A stretch of 64,000 nucleotides of DNA from Sphingobium scionense (GTDB lineage Bacteria; Pseudomonadota; Alphaproteobacteria; Sphingomonadales; Sphingomonadaceae), in contig NZ_JACIEU010000009.1 of the NCBI RefSeq assembly GCF_014197035.1, positions 1 through 64,000 of the forward strand, written 5' to 3'. Of the stretch, positions 1 through 8,585 are shown piece after piece (the stretch's first letter is position 1; every line of letters starts with the position of its first letter). The notes under the pieces were generated by a model. That model saw only the letters and a program-made list of their open reading frames with translations, was not told the origin of the DNA and searched no databases. A program made the translations under genes and the position numbers.

Positions 1-30
1 GCGATCTTCCCCTTCGACGAAACGGCCCAT
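1..30 (-). mobile_element. 5' end of an IS1182-like transposase gene, cut by the window edge
   Basis: Read on the minus strand from 30, the sequence encodes MGRFVEGEDR and stays open to the window edge. This decapeptide matches, from memory, the usual N-terminus of IS1182-family transposases. Only ten codons are visible, so the call rests on that short match. The terminal inverted repeat probably lies somewhere in 60-110, but its partner is outside the window and it cannot be delimited. Confidence 0.45.
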
Positions 31-120
31 GACCAAGTCTCCCGAGACGCCAGAAAACCCTATCATACAAAGGCGTTTTTACACAGCCTCGGTCGAAGTC
101 TGCCAATCTCCACAGGCGTC

Positions 121-217
121 ATCCTGACGAAAGTCAGGATCCATCGTGCGCTACGAGGGCGAGGGCGCGCTGAATGGATGCCGGGTCAAGCCTGTCCTGA
201 GCCTGTGGAAGGAGCCG
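121..217. repeat. REP-like palindromic elements downstream of the bestrophin gene
   Basis: Positions 121-140 form a perfect hairpin: ATCCTGAC, a GAAA loop, then GTCAGGAT. At about 183-217 a second motif (CCTGTCCTGAGCCTGTGGAA) resembles the short repeats often found between genes in sphingomonads. They lie at the 3' side of the minus-strand bestrophin gene and could act in transcript 3'-end stability. That role is inferred. Confidence 0.5.
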
Positions 218-251
218 GGGTGATGGCCGGTTTGGCGGGCGATCTTTGGCT

Positions 252-1136
252 TTACCAGAGCACGCCGTCGACCGGCTGGACCGGGGGTGGCCCTTCGCGG
301 CCGAGCGTGTCGCACATGTCCGCCTCGATCGTGGTGGTGATGCTGTCGAGCGGGAGGTCGTGGACGTCGTTGCCGAACGGATCGACCAGGTCGTCGCCGA
401 TCTGCAGCACGGCAAGGTACATGAAGCCCGCGACCGCCGATCCGACTGGGGTGGCGATGCCCAGCGTCTCGACCAGACCGATCGGCAGAAGGATACAGAA
501 GAGGCGGGTGAAGAATTTGGGGAAGCTGCGATATTGGGCGGGCAGCGGCGTGTTCTTGATCCGCTCCATGCCGCCCTGCGCGTTTGACATGTCGACCAGC
601 AGCCGTTCGATCTGGGTCTGCTGGATGCTGTCGATCCAACCATCCGCGCGCGCCTGTTCGACCCGGCGGCCTGATCCGTCGAGCAGGCCGTTGGCGGGGT
701 TGCGGCGGCTGAGTTCGGGAATCTCCGGGCCGGCGAGCACGCGGCGCACATCGGGCGCGGGATCGATCCGGCGGAGCTGGCAGCGCAGCGCATGGACATA
801 GGCGATGTGGCGCTCGACCAGGGTCTGGCGCAATTCCGCCGTTTCGGTCCGGTCGGGGATGAAGTTCATCACCGCGCGCGCCCAGCTGCGCGAGACATTG
901 ACCATCGCACCCCACAGGATGCGGCCTTCCCACCAGCGCTGATAGGCGGAGTTGACGCGGAAGCCGAGGACCAGGGCGAGCGCGGTGCCGAAGATGGTCA
1001 GCGGCAGCGCGGGCGCCTTGAAGGGCGAGATGAAGTAGAAGATGGTGACCGCCAGATCCCAGAAGAACAGCGCGATAAGCGCGCGCCATGCGGTCTGGAA
1101 ACTCTGGCGAATGCGCGGGGCACGTCCGACGATCAT
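252..1136 (-). CDS. Bestrophin-family (UPF0187) chloride-channel-like membrane protein
   Basis: This 294-residue integral membrane protein belongs to the prokaryotic bestrophin homologues, which form pentameric anion or cation channels. Hydrophobic segments lie near residues 20-38 and 45-60, with more in the second half. The family motif is present at residues 60-72 (R-x-N-x-AY-x-RWWEGR), and a DPFG...DLPLD segment follows the last membrane region. Length fits the family. It starts at an ATG and is followed by REP-like repeats. Nothing nearby tells which ion it carries. Confidence 0.88.
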   Translation of the reverse strand: MIVGRAPRIRQSFQTAWRALIALFFWDLAVTIFYFISPFKAPALPLTIFGTALALVLGFRVNSAYQRWWEGRILWGAMVNVSRSWARAVMNFIPDRTETAELRQTLVERHIAYVHALRCQLRRIDPAPDVRRVLAGPEIPELSRRNPANGLLDGSGRRVEQARADGWIDSIQQTQIERLLVDMSNAQGGMERIKNTPLPAQYRSFPKFFTRLFCILLPIGLVETLGIATPVGSAVAGFMYLAVLQIGDDLVDPFGNDVHDLPLDSITTTIEADMCDTLGREGPPPVQPVDGVLW

Positions 1137-1158
1137 ATGGGGGCGGTTCTCTAAAAGG

Positions 1159-1413
1159 TCAGGCGGCGTCCGTGCCGTCGGCCTCGTCCAGCTTCAGCCA
1201 GGCGTGGCGCAATGCCATGCCGCCGATGATGCCGACCGCCTTCAGGATCGTCGCATAGATGGTGGGGGTGCTGTCGCTGATCGCCAGCCAGGCGCAGGCG
1301 AAGCAGAGCGCCATGGCGGCATAGACGGGCAGCGCCTCGATATCGTTCCAGGCAAGGCGCTGGTTGGCCTTGGGCGTGGGAGCGGCGCGCGTTGCTGCGA
1401 GCGTGCGGATCAT
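1159..1413 (-). CDS. Small hypothetical membrane protein
   Basis: An 84-residue protein read from ATG 1413, with an AAAGGA ribosome-binding site just upstream (TTTCGGAAAGGACCGTC before the ATG). The open frame runs further upstream, but that extension lacks a good start context. Two hydrophobic stretches (VYAAMALCFACAWLAI and TILKAVGIIGGMAL) suggest two membrane helices, and the C-terminus is acidic. It ends 22 bases before the bestrophin start on the same strand, so the two are probably cotranscribed. I do not recognise the family. Confidence 0.6.
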   Translation of the reverse strand: MIRTLAATRAAPTPKANQRLAWNDIEALPVYAAMALCFACAWLAISDSTPTIYATILKAVGIIGGMALRHAWLKLDEADGTDAA

Positions 1414-1645
1414 GACGGTCCTTTCCGAAAATGGGGCCGACGGGCCGCCTTTGTTCGAAAAATGATGCGATGCACAAGCGACGGTCAACGCGCTCCGCGC
1501 CCTGCAAGCCAGCCTTGCGATAGCGGTAACTTCAGCAAAATTCCGTCGCATTTCCGTGTCGTTCGGGAGATGTGGCAATGTTTTCATACGGAGCTGCAAC
1601 CTTGCGCCTATTGCAATGCAGCGTAACGCGCATAGCTTTTTGCGC

Positions 1646-2554
1646 ATGGCCGACCGTTATGCTGAAATCCTGTCCTTCGTGAAAATTGCCGAATCGGGCA
1701 GCCTGTCCGAAGCGGCCAGACGACTGGACCTGTCGCTCGCCGCGACCAGTCGCCGGCTGTCGCAACTGGAGTCGCGGCTGGGAGTGATGCTGGTGCGCCG
1801 CAACAGCCGGCACATGACGCTGACCCAGGAAGGGCAGATATTCTACGAGAAGGCCGGGCAGGCGCTGTCCGACATCGACCAGGCCGAAAATGTGGTGATG
1901 CGCAATGCGACCGAGGCGGTCGGGCCGCTGCGCGTGGTGACGACGCTGCATTCCGGGCGCAGCCGGCTGGCGCCGCTGTTCCAGCATTATGCCACGCTGC
2001 ACCCGGAGGTCGCGGTGCATCTGGAGGCGGCGGGGCAGGCCGCCAATATCGTAGAGACCGGCCATGATATCGCCATCTGTTTCGATCCGCCGCCCGACAG
2101 CGGCCTGATCATGAAACGGCTGGCCGACAATCCGCGCATGCTGTGCGCCTCGCCTGAATATCTGAGCCGACGCGGCGTACCGCGCACGATCGAGGATCTG
2201 GCCAGCCATGACCGGATCGTCATCGGCGGCGGGCAGGACATGTGGCGTGCGATCGATGTGGATATGGGGCGGGACAACAGCCGAGCGAGCCGGGTGCTGA
2301 GCACCAATGACGGCGAACTGGCACGGCTATGGGCGCTCAATGGTGCCGGTATCGTCATCAAGTCGCTATGGGCGGTGTCGGACGATCTGGAGGAGGGGCG
2401 GTTGCAGACGGTGTTGCCCGCCGTGCCGCTGCCGGCATCGCCGATCGTTGCCCTCTATCTGCCGGCGCAGGGCGACAGCGCCAAGGTGCGCAGTTGCCTC
2501 GACTTCCTGGCGCGCCATCTGAAACCGGCCGAAGCGACGCCAGCCGCCGCCTGA
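1646..2554 (+). CDS. LysR-family transcriptional regulator
   Basis: A 302-residue regulator. ATG 1646 gives the usual LysR N-terminus (MADRYAEILSFVKIAESGS), with the winged helix-turn-helix in residues 5-62 and a LysR substrate-binding fold after about residue 90. An upstream in-frame start would add 30 residues that do not fit the family. It lies divergent to the small membrane protein and bestrophin genes, the classic arrangement for a LysR regulator controlling its neighbour. The effector is unknown. Confidence 0.85.
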   Translation: MADRYAEILSFVKIAESGSLSEAARRLDLSLAATSRRLSQLESRLGVMLVRRNSRHMTLTQEGQIFYEKAGQALSDIDQAENVVMRNATEAVGPLRVVTTLHSGRSRLAPLFQHYATLHPEVAVHLEAAGQAANIVETGHDIAICFDPPPDSGLIMKRLADNPRMLCASPEYLSRRGVPRTIEDLASHDRIVIGGGQDMWRAIDVDMGRDNSRASRVLSTNDGELARLWALNGAGIVIKSLWAVSDDLEEGRLQTVLPAVPLPASPIVALYLPAQGDSAKVRSCLDFLARHLKPAEATPAAA

Positions 2555-2572
2555 TCCGATTTTGACTATGCG

Positions 2573-2618
2573 CGATCGGCGCGATCGACTGTCTGCGGAC
2601 CGTTGATCGCGCCGATCG
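2573..2618 (+). terminator. Hairpin after the LysR gene
   Basis: CGATCGGCGCGATCGA at 2573-2588 pairs with TTGATCGCGCCGATCG at 2603-2618, matching at 14 of 16 positions around a 14-base loop. It starts 18 bases after the LysR stop. No clear U-run follows, so it may be a Rho-independent terminator of weak type or a processed 3' end. Confidence 0.45.
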
Positions 2619-2674
2619 TGATTCATGGCCGCCCTTCCCGGCAGGAGAGCGTCCGTCATCATGGGAAACTGATC

Positions 2675-2729
2675 TGTCAGGCCAATTTACCTGACAAGTG
2701 ATGTGCCTCTCATTATTGGTTAGACCAAT
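2675..2729 (+). promoter_or_regulatory. Two operator-like palindromes upstream of the TonB receptor
   Basis: The 326-base gap between the LysR gene and the TonB receptor holds two palindromes. TGTCAGG at 2675-2681 and CCTGACA at 2690-2696 are perfect arms over an 8-base spacer. ATTGGT at 2715-2720 and ACCAAT at 2724-2729 are perfect arms over 3 bases. The second fits the TGGTnnnACCA shape used by FadR/GntR-type repressors. Control of the receptor by such a regulator is inferred; no GntR gene is in the window. Confidence 0.4.
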
Positions 2730-2883
2730 ATGTTGCGCTGGCCTGATCTGTCGGTTACAGACTTTTCTAAATCTGGAGCCGAGTCCCGAAATGTGGGCTT
2801 TGCGATTGGTGCAGTCGGACAAACCGGCGCATCGGCCGGTGGCTCCCGATGACAGGTTTTGAACATAGGATCGGGAGAGGTTG

Positions 2884-5112
2884 ATGAAGCGGCATTCGAG
2901 GATGGCAGTCGTGATGGCGAGCCTGCTGGTTGGCGTGGCATCGGGGACGCTGGCGGGTGAGGCTCATGCGCAGGCGGTCGATACCTCGTCCGGCGACATC
3001 ATCGTGACGGCGCAGAAGCGCGAACAGAATGTGCAGGATGTACCCTTGTCGGTGCAGGTGCTGGGGGAAGCCCAGTTGCAAGCAAACGCGGTGCAAGATT
3101 TCAACGACCTGAGCCGGGTGTCGCCGTCGCTTAGCATCCGGCCTGCGGAGAATCCGGCGAGCGCCAATGTCGCCATCCGTGGTGTCGGCACCCTGGCCTT
3201 CAGTCCCGGCGTAGAGCCGAGCGTTGCGGTGATCCTGGACGACGTAGCGCTGGCCTTCCAGTCGCGCGCCTTCACCGATCTTTCGGATATCGAGCGGATC
3301 GAGGTGCTGCGCGGGCCGCAGACGACGCTTTATGGCAAATCGGCCTCGGCCGGCCTGATCAATATCGTGTCGAAGGCGCCGACCAAGACGCTGACCGCGT
3401 CAGTGCGCGGCATGATCACCACCGATGACGAGCAGCAGATCGGTGCGGTTCTTTCCGGGCCGCTGACCGACACGCTGGGTTTCCGCACCAGCGTCAACTA
3501 TGATGATTTCAAGGGCAATTCGCGCAACCTGGCCGATGGCAAGACGCTGAACGGACGCCGTTATTTCTCCGCCCGCAACAAGCTGCGCTGGAACCCGACG
3601 GCTGAGTTGCAGGCCGATCTGGCGATCGATTATGCCGACGGACGGACGACAGCGACGCGACCCTTCATCGAACTGGGCGACAATGCGATCCTGCGCGGCA
3701 ATCCCGCCTTCACCCAGGATGTGTTCGCGCCGGGTATCACGGTCGGCAAGGACAATACGGACGTGTCGATCGATTTCCCGACCGGCAACACCTATAATGA
3801 TTTCGCCCAGTCGCTGCGCCTGAGCTATGATACGGGTGGCCCGACGATCATGTCGATCACCGCGCATGACCGCTACAAGTCGCACGACTGGTTCGACAGC
3901 GACGATTCCGCGATCACCAGCTTCCAGAATTTTCAATATGGCCATTTCGACAGCGAGCAGTTCAGCCAGGAACTGCGGCTGATTTCGCCCGGCAAGGACC
4001 GGTTCCGCTATACGCTTGGCGCCTATTACAGCAATGTCGACATTGGCCGCGACTTCTATCGCGGGCCGCTTTTTTCCAACGCCAATTGGGACGCGACCAA
4101 TGGCAGCGACCTGATCGCGGGCTTTGGCCAGCTGGAATATGATCCGCTGCCCGGCACGACGCTGATCGCCGGTGGCCGCTACAGCCGGGAAAAGATCGAT
4201 TATGTGTTCACCGATCTGGCGGCCAGCCGGGTCTATGCGGGGCGCAGCAGCGACAGTTTCGGCACCTACAAGCTGGGCATCAAGCAGGATGTCGCGCGCG
4301 ACATGAACCTCTATCTCACCTATGCGACCGGGCATAAGGGGCAGGCCTATGACATCTCGTCGGGCTTCAACCAGGCGCGCGCCGACGCCGGCCCGGTGAA
4401 CCCGGAAAAGTCCGACAGCCTGGAACTGGGCTTCCGATCGCAATTGCTGGATCGCAAGGTGACGCTGAACGTCACGGTCTTCAATTCCAATTTCCGCGAT
4501 TTCCAGACCCAGGCGGTGGAAAATCTGGCCGACGGGACGCAGAATTTCCGCCTGACCAATGTCGGCAAGGTGCGCATCCGGGGCTTGGAAATGGAAACCA
4601 GCATCCGCCCGGTGGCCGGGCTGACCATCAATGGGTCGCTGACCTATCTGGACGCCAAGTTCAAGGATTTTGCCGGCGCGGCCTGTTATGTGAACCAGAC
4701 CGCGGCGCTGGGATGCGTCGGCACGCCGCCGCGCCAGGATCTGAGCGGCAAAGCGATGCTGATCTCGCCCAAATGGAAGCTGGCGGGCAATGTCGATTAT
4801 GCCCGGCCGCTGGGGCAGGGGCCGCTGGAACTGGTCGCGCAGGGCGCCGTCACCTGGCAGAGCAAGGTCGTGCCGCTGGACCAGAATCCGCGGACCATCC
4901 AGCCGGAATATGCGATGGTGAACATCGCGCTGGGCCTGCGCAGCGCCGACAAGTCCTGGCAGGTGATGGGCTTCATCAACAATCTGTTCGACCAGCATTA
5001 TCGCTATCTGATCAACGATGTGTCGAACCGTTATGGGACGACGGCAATCCAGGGCTATGTGCCGCGTGATTTCCATCGTTATGGCGGCGTTCGCCTGAGC
5101 TACAGCTATTGA
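2884..5112 (+). CDS. TonB-dependent outer-membrane receptor
   Basis: A 742-residue receptor that would import a ligand across the outer membrane using TonB energy. Residues 1-30 form a signal peptide ending in AHAQA. A short TonB-box-like DIIVTAQKR follows, then the plug domain (QDVPLSVQVL, IERIEVLRGPQTTLYGKSA). The rest is a beta-barrel ending in the terminal aromatic residue of VRLSYSY. ATG 2884 follows a GGGAGAGG ribosome-binding site, and a TTG lies just before it. The stop overlaps the start of the esterase gene, so the substrate is probably an ester-bearing carbohydrate or similar molecule (inference). Confidence 0.92.
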   Translation: MKRHSRMAVVMASLLVGVASGTLAGEAHAQAVDTSSGDIIVTAQKREQNVQDVPLSVQVLGEAQLQANAVQDFNDLSRVSPSLSIRPAENPASANVAIRGVGTLAFSPGVEPSVAVILDDVALAFQSRAFTDLSDIERIEVLRGPQTTLYGKSASAGLINIVSKAPTKTLTASVRGMITTDDEQQIGAVLSGPLTDTLGFRTSVNYDDFKGNSRNLADGKTLNGRRYFSARNKLRWNPTAELQADLAIDYADGRTTATRPFIELGDNAILRGNPAFTQDVFAPGITVGKDNTDVSIDFPTGNTYNDFAQSLRLSYDTGGPTIMSITAHDRYKSHDWFDSDDSAITSFQNFQYGHFDSEQFSQELRLISPGKDRFRYTLGAYYSNVDIGRDFYRGPLFSNANWDATNGSDLIAGFGQLEYDPLPGTTLIAGGRYSREKIDYVFTDLAASRVYAGRSSDSFGTYKLGIKQDVARDMNLYLTYATGHKGQAYDISSGFNQARADAGPVNPEKSDSLELGFRSQLLDRKVTLNVTVFNSNFRDFQTQAVENLADGTQNFRLTNVGKVRIRGLEMETSIRPVAGLTINGSLTYLDAKFKDFAGAACYVNQTAALGCVGTPPRQDLSGKAMLISPKWKLAGNVDYARPLGQGPLELVAQGAVTWQSKVVPLDQNPRTIQPEYAMVNIALGLRSADKSWQVMGFINNLFDQHYRYLINDVSNRYGTTAIQGYVPRDFHRYGGVRLSYSY

Positions 5113-5924
5113 ACTGGCGGGTTGCCGGGCTGGGCCTGACTGCGCTGATCGGTGCGGCTGGCTCGGCCGGCGGCGCAGCGCCCTTGCCGGACATCTATGT
5201 GCTGGCCGGCCAGTCCAACATGTCGGGACGGGGCGCCCTGGCGGACCTGACCGAGCCGGAAAGGGCGCCGGTGCCGGGCGTGATGCTGCTGGGCAATGAC
5301 GGCATCGTGCGACCGGCGATGGAGCCGATCGACAGTGCGCAGGGGCAGCAGGACATGGTGTCGGAGGACCGGCTGGCGGCGGTCGGACCGGGCCTGTTCT
5401 TTGCCCGCGCGCTGATCGCGCGGCAGCGGCGGCCGATCCTCCTGATCCCCTGCGCCAAGGGTGGCAGCGCGATCGGGCGCTGGCGGCCCGGCGGGGATCG
5501 GACGACGCTCTATGGATCGTGCCTGGCGCGGGTGCGATCGGTCCGGGGGCGGCTGGCCGGCATCCTCTGGTATCAGGGCGAGAGCGACACGGAGAATGAG
5601 ACGGCGGCAACGGGCTATGGCGCTGCGCTGGTCGATCTGGTCGGGCATTTGCGGCGGGATCTGGGACGCGCAGACCTGCCGTTCCTCTTTGCGCAGATCG
5701 CCGATCGGCCAGCGGCGGCGGAGCATGTCGCGCGCTATCCGGGATGGGCGGTGGTGCAGGCGGCGCAGGGCGACATCAGGCTGCGCTGCGCTTATATGGT
5801 GCCAACCGGCGGCCTTGTGCGGCAGGCGGACGAACTGCACCTGGTGACCGATGCCCAGCGCCGGCTGGGCATGGCGATGGCGCGGGCGATGATGGCCTTG
5901 CAGGCGGATGGGTGCGGGCGCTGA
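5109..5924 (+). CDS. Secreted SGNH esterase, sialate O-acetylesterase (SASA) type
   Basis: A 271-residue predicted carbohydrate esterase. It begins at a TTG that overlaps the receptor stop (TTGA), so translation is probably coupled. Residues 1-23 look like a signal peptide. The nucleophile block is GQSNMSG with Ser36, the GESD block follows in LWYQGESDTEN, and a D-x-x-H block is present near the C-terminus (ADELHL). These are the three SGNH/CE6-like catalytic regions. It probably acts in the periplasm on an acetylated ligand taken up by the receptor. The exact substrate cannot be read from sequence. Confidence 0.82.
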   Translation: MNWRVAGLGLTALIGAAGSAGGAAPLPDIYVLAGQSNMSGRGALADLTEPERAPVPGVMLLGNDGIVRPAMEPIDSAQGQQDMVSEDRLAAVGPGLFFARALIARQRRPILLIPCAKGGSAIGRWRPGGDRTTLYGSCLARVRSVRGRLAGILWYQGESDTENETAATGYGAALVDLVGHLRRDLGRADLPFLFAQIADRPAAAEHVARYPGWAVVQAAQGDIRLRCAYMVPTGGLVRQADELHLVTDAQRRLGMAMARAMMALQADGCGR

Positions 5925-5935
5925 AGCGCGCCCGC
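5914..5935. terminator. Hairpin between convergent genes
   Basis: GCGGGCGC at 5914-5921 and GCGCCCGC at 5928-5935 are perfect 8-base arms around a 6-base loop. The esterase stop codon falls in the loop and the GNAT stop lies just to the right. It could end transcription from both sides; no strong U-run is seen on the plus strand. Confidence 0.45.
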
Positions 5936-5939
5936 CGCC

Positions 5940-7097
5940 TTATAGCGTCTTTTCGTAGACCTGATAGATCTTGTTGACCCTGGATTCGATGGCGTCGGCG
6001 ATTGCGTTCATGCCCTGATTGTCGTCCAGCACCCAGCCGATCTCGCCCCGCGTCGCGCCATAATGGGCCAGCGCCTCGCGGCGGATATATTCGATCATCA
6101 TGAAGGCGAGCTGGCTGGCCATGCGGGTCGATTGCAGCCGCTGGACCACGCCCATCAGCGGCACGCGCATGGTGCGGACCTGAGGCTTGCGCAGCCAGCG
6201 CAGCAGCTTGATCCAGCCGAACGGGAAGAGCGAGCCATTGAGCGGCTTCAACGCCTCGTTGAGATCGGGCAGGGTCATCATGAAGGCGACCGGTTCGCCC
6301 TCCAGCTCCGCGATCATGATCAGATCCTCGAACACCAGCGGCTTGAGCTTCTTGCCGGTGAAGGCGACTTCGGCGTCGGTGATGGGCACGAAGCCCCAAT
6401 TCTTGCCCCAGGCGTCGTTGAGGATGCCCAGGATGATCGCGGCTTCCCGATCGAATTTCGCCTTGTCGACCTTGCGGATGGTGATGCGCGGGCTCTTTTC
6501 GCCCGAGGCGACGATGCGCTCGATCAGCGGCGGGAAATTCCTGGTGATGTCCAGTTCATAGGTCTTGAGCTGCTTGACCGGCTGATAGCCGGCACCTTCG
6601 ACCATCGGCTGATAGGCGGCGCTGTTATGGCCCATCATCACCGTGGGCGGATGATCATGGCCCTGGATCAGCAGGCCCGGTTCTTCCCAGATCGACAGCG
6701 AGATCGGGCCGAGCACGCGGGTCATGCCCTTGGCCTTGAGCCAGCCTTCGGCCCCGGCGATCAGGGCGGCGCCGGTTTCGGCATCCTCCGCCTCGAACAG
6801 GCCGAAATTGCCGGTGCCCGGACCCATGCCCTGTTCGACCGGCTGCGCCAGCGCGAGCTTGTCGAAATGCGCGGAAATGCGGCCGACCACCTTGTTTCCG
6901 CGCCGGGCGAGGAAATATTGGGCCTCGGCATGGTCGAAGAAGGGATTCTTGCCCGGCGTCAGCAGGCCGTAGACTTCGGACTTGAGCGGCGGCACCCAAT
7001 TGGGATCATTGGCGTAGAGCCGCCAGGGCAGGTCGACAAAGGCCTTGAGATCGGCCTTGGAGGAAACGGGGGTGATGAGGAGATCGGTTGATGCCAC
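5940..7097 (-). CDS. GNAT-like N-acyltransferase-related protein
   Basis: A 385-residue cytoplasmic protein of a family conserved in alphaproteobacteria and usually annotated as a GNAT-type acetyltransferase or hypothetical protein. The N-terminal third contains KVVGRISAHFD, which resembles the acetyl-CoA-binding strand region, and a second GNAT-like half follows (GEPVAFMMTLPDLNEAL, then GEIGWVLDDNQGMN). The start is GTG 7097 with an AAGGG upstream. It is divergent from a fatty acid desaturase, which suggests a link to lipid metabolism, but its substrate is unknown. Confidence 0.7.
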   Translation of the reverse strand: MASTDLLITPVSSKADLKAFVDLPWRLYANDPNWVPPLKSEVYGLLTPGKNPFFDHAEAQYFLARRGNKVVGRISAHFDKLALAQPVEQGMGPGTGNFGLFEAEDAETGAALIAGAEGWLKAKGMTRVLGPISLSIWEEPGLLIQGHDHPPTVMMGHNSAAYQPMVEGAGYQPVKQLKTYELDITRNFPPLIERIVASGEKSPRITIRKVDKAKFDREAAIILGILNDAWGKNWGFVPITDAEVAFTGKKLKPLVFEDLIMIAELEGEPVAFMMTLPDLNEALKPLNGSLFPFGWIKLLRWLRKPQVRTMRVPLMGVVQRLQSTRMASQLAFMMIEYIRREALAHYGATRGEIGWVLDDNQGMNAIADAIESRVNKIYQVYEKTL

Positions 7098-7242
7098 GGC
7101 GCAGGCCCTTGAAGAAATGTGTCGAGCAGTTCGGCGCTTGTTTGCGGAATGTCAATCTCGGGCCGGGGCAGGGGCGCTAAGAGGGTGAATATGTCACGTT
7201 GCTGCCACGATTGCAGCGCATTTGGAGTGTAGGGAAGACCGC

Positions 7243-8310
7243 ATGACTGTGCATGATCCCATTTTGGCCGCCGCGTCGCGCACGCATTCGGCGATTCCCG
7301 ATGATACGAAGATGCTGCGCGCCGCTGCCGAGTTGACGCGCACCCTGTCGACCGCGAACTCGGCCATCTACTGGCCCGATCTGCTGCTGTCGGCGCTGGT
7401 CGGTTATGGTGCGCTGGCCGGCGCTATTCTGGCCCAGAATGTGGCGATCGCGATCGGCTGCGCCCTGCTGTCGATGATGGCGCTCTATCGCGCGGCAAGC
7501 TTCATCCATGAGCTGACCCATATTCGCAAGGGCGCGCTGCCCGGCTTCCGCTTCGGCTGGAACCTGCTGGTCGGCATTCCGCTGATGATCCCGTCCTTCC
7601 TGTATGAAGGCGTGCATACCCAGCACCATGCCCGCACCCGTTATGGCACGGCGGAAGACCCGGAATATCTGCCGCTGGCACTGATGAAGCCCTGGTCGCT
7701 GCCCCTGTTCATCGTGGTTGCCGCGCTGGCGCCGGTCGGCCTGATCCTGCGTTTCGGCGTGCTGACGCCGCTGAGCCTCATCATCCCGCCGCTGCGGCGC
7801 AAGGTGGTGGCGGAGTTTTCGGCGCTGTCGATCAATCCCGCCTATCGCCGCCGCGCGCCCGAGGGCGATTTCGCCCGCATGTGGCACTGGCAGGAAGCGG
7901 GCGCCTGCCTGTTCGCGCTGGCGCTGGTCGGCAGCGTGTTCGCCTTCGGCTGGAAGCCTTTGCTCGTCTATATGGCGATCCATTCGGCGATGACCGTCAT
8001 CAACCAGCTGCGCACGCTGGTCGCCCATCTGTGGGAGAATGAGGGCGAGGCGATGACCGTGACGGCGCAATATCTGGATTCGGTCAATGTGCCGCCGCCT
8101 GGCACGCTGCCCGAACTATGGGCGCCGGTCGGCCTGCGCTATCATGCGTTGCATCACCTGCTGCCGAGCGTGCCCTATCATAATCTGGCGGCCGCGCATC
8201 GGCAGCTGATGGCGACGCTCGATATCGACTCGCCCTATCGCCAGGGCAATTATACCGGCATGTTCCCGCTGGTCGCCAAGATCGCCCGGAGCACGATGCA
8301 CGCGCGCTGA
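7243..8310 (+). CDS. Fatty acid desaturase-type membrane di-iron enzyme
   Basis: A 355-residue membrane protein with the three histidine boxes of fatty acid desaturases and hydroxylases: HELTH at 89-93, HTQHH at 125-129 and HALHH at 301-305. Hydrophobic stretches lie at about 47-85, 105-120 and 165-200. The chosen ATG 7243 follows AGGGAAG at 7231-7237. The divergent GNAT gene shares its upstream region. It probably modifies a membrane fatty acyl or sphingoid chain, which would suit a sphingolipid-making host; that is inference. A strong terminator follows. Confidence 0.85.
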   Translation: MTVHDPILAAASRTHSAIPDDTKMLRAAAELTRTLSTANSAIYWPDLLLSALVGYGALAGAILAQNVAIAIGCALLSMMALYRAASFIHELTHIRKGALPGFRFGWNLLVGIPLMIPSFLYEGVHTQHHARTRYGTAEDPEYLPLALMKPWSLPLFIVVAALAPVGLILRFGVLTPLSLIIPPLRRKVVAEFSALSINPAYRRRAPEGDFARMWHWQEAGACLFALALVGSVFAFGWKPLLVYMAIHSAMTVINQLRTLVAHLWENEGEAMTVTAQYLDSVNVPPPGTLPELWAPVGLRYHALHHLLPSVPYHNLAAAHRQLMATLDIDSPYRQGNYTGMFPLVAKIARSTMHAR

Positions 8311-8334
8311 TCGCGGTGGAACGGGACAGGAAAG

Positions 8335-8365
8335 AAGGCCGGTGGAAACGCCGGCCTTTTTTTGT
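8335..8365 (+). terminator. Intrinsic terminator after the desaturase
   Basis: AAGGCCGG at 8335-8342 and CCGGCCTT at 8351-8358 are perfect arms over an 8-base loop, followed by a run of T. This is a textbook Rho-independent terminator 24 bases after the stop. Confidence 0.9.
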
Positions 8366-8540
8366 TTGGTGGACGGGAGAGGGCGGGGTTGCGAGGCGAA
8401 GGTTGCGTGACGCTTTTGCTGTGATCGGTTGGTCATGATCTGGCCGGCAAAGCGGGGATCGGACCTGGCTTCCAGATCAGGGAATGTCCGAGCAGGAAAG
8501 CTGCGCACCGGGGACGGTGGAAAGCGACCATCTCGCGCCG

Positions 8541-8571
8541 GTGGATTGCTTCGCTACGCTCGCAATGACGA
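8541..8571. repeat. REP-like repeat next to the IS30 insertion
   Basis: The stretch containing TGGATTGCTTCGCTACGCTC followed by GCAATGACG matches a short dispersed intergenic repeat commonly seen in sphingomonads and other alphaproteobacteria. The IS30 element begins 15 bases further on. The rest of 8366-8585 shows no gene. Confidence 0.4.
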
Positions 8572-8585
8572 TGTTGGGCTTTGAC

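Noticed and set aside
3400..5610. A 736-codon open frame on the minus strand
   Set aside because: It is the antisense of the TonB receptor and esterase, rich in Arg, Ile and Ala with no domain. High GC creates such frames.
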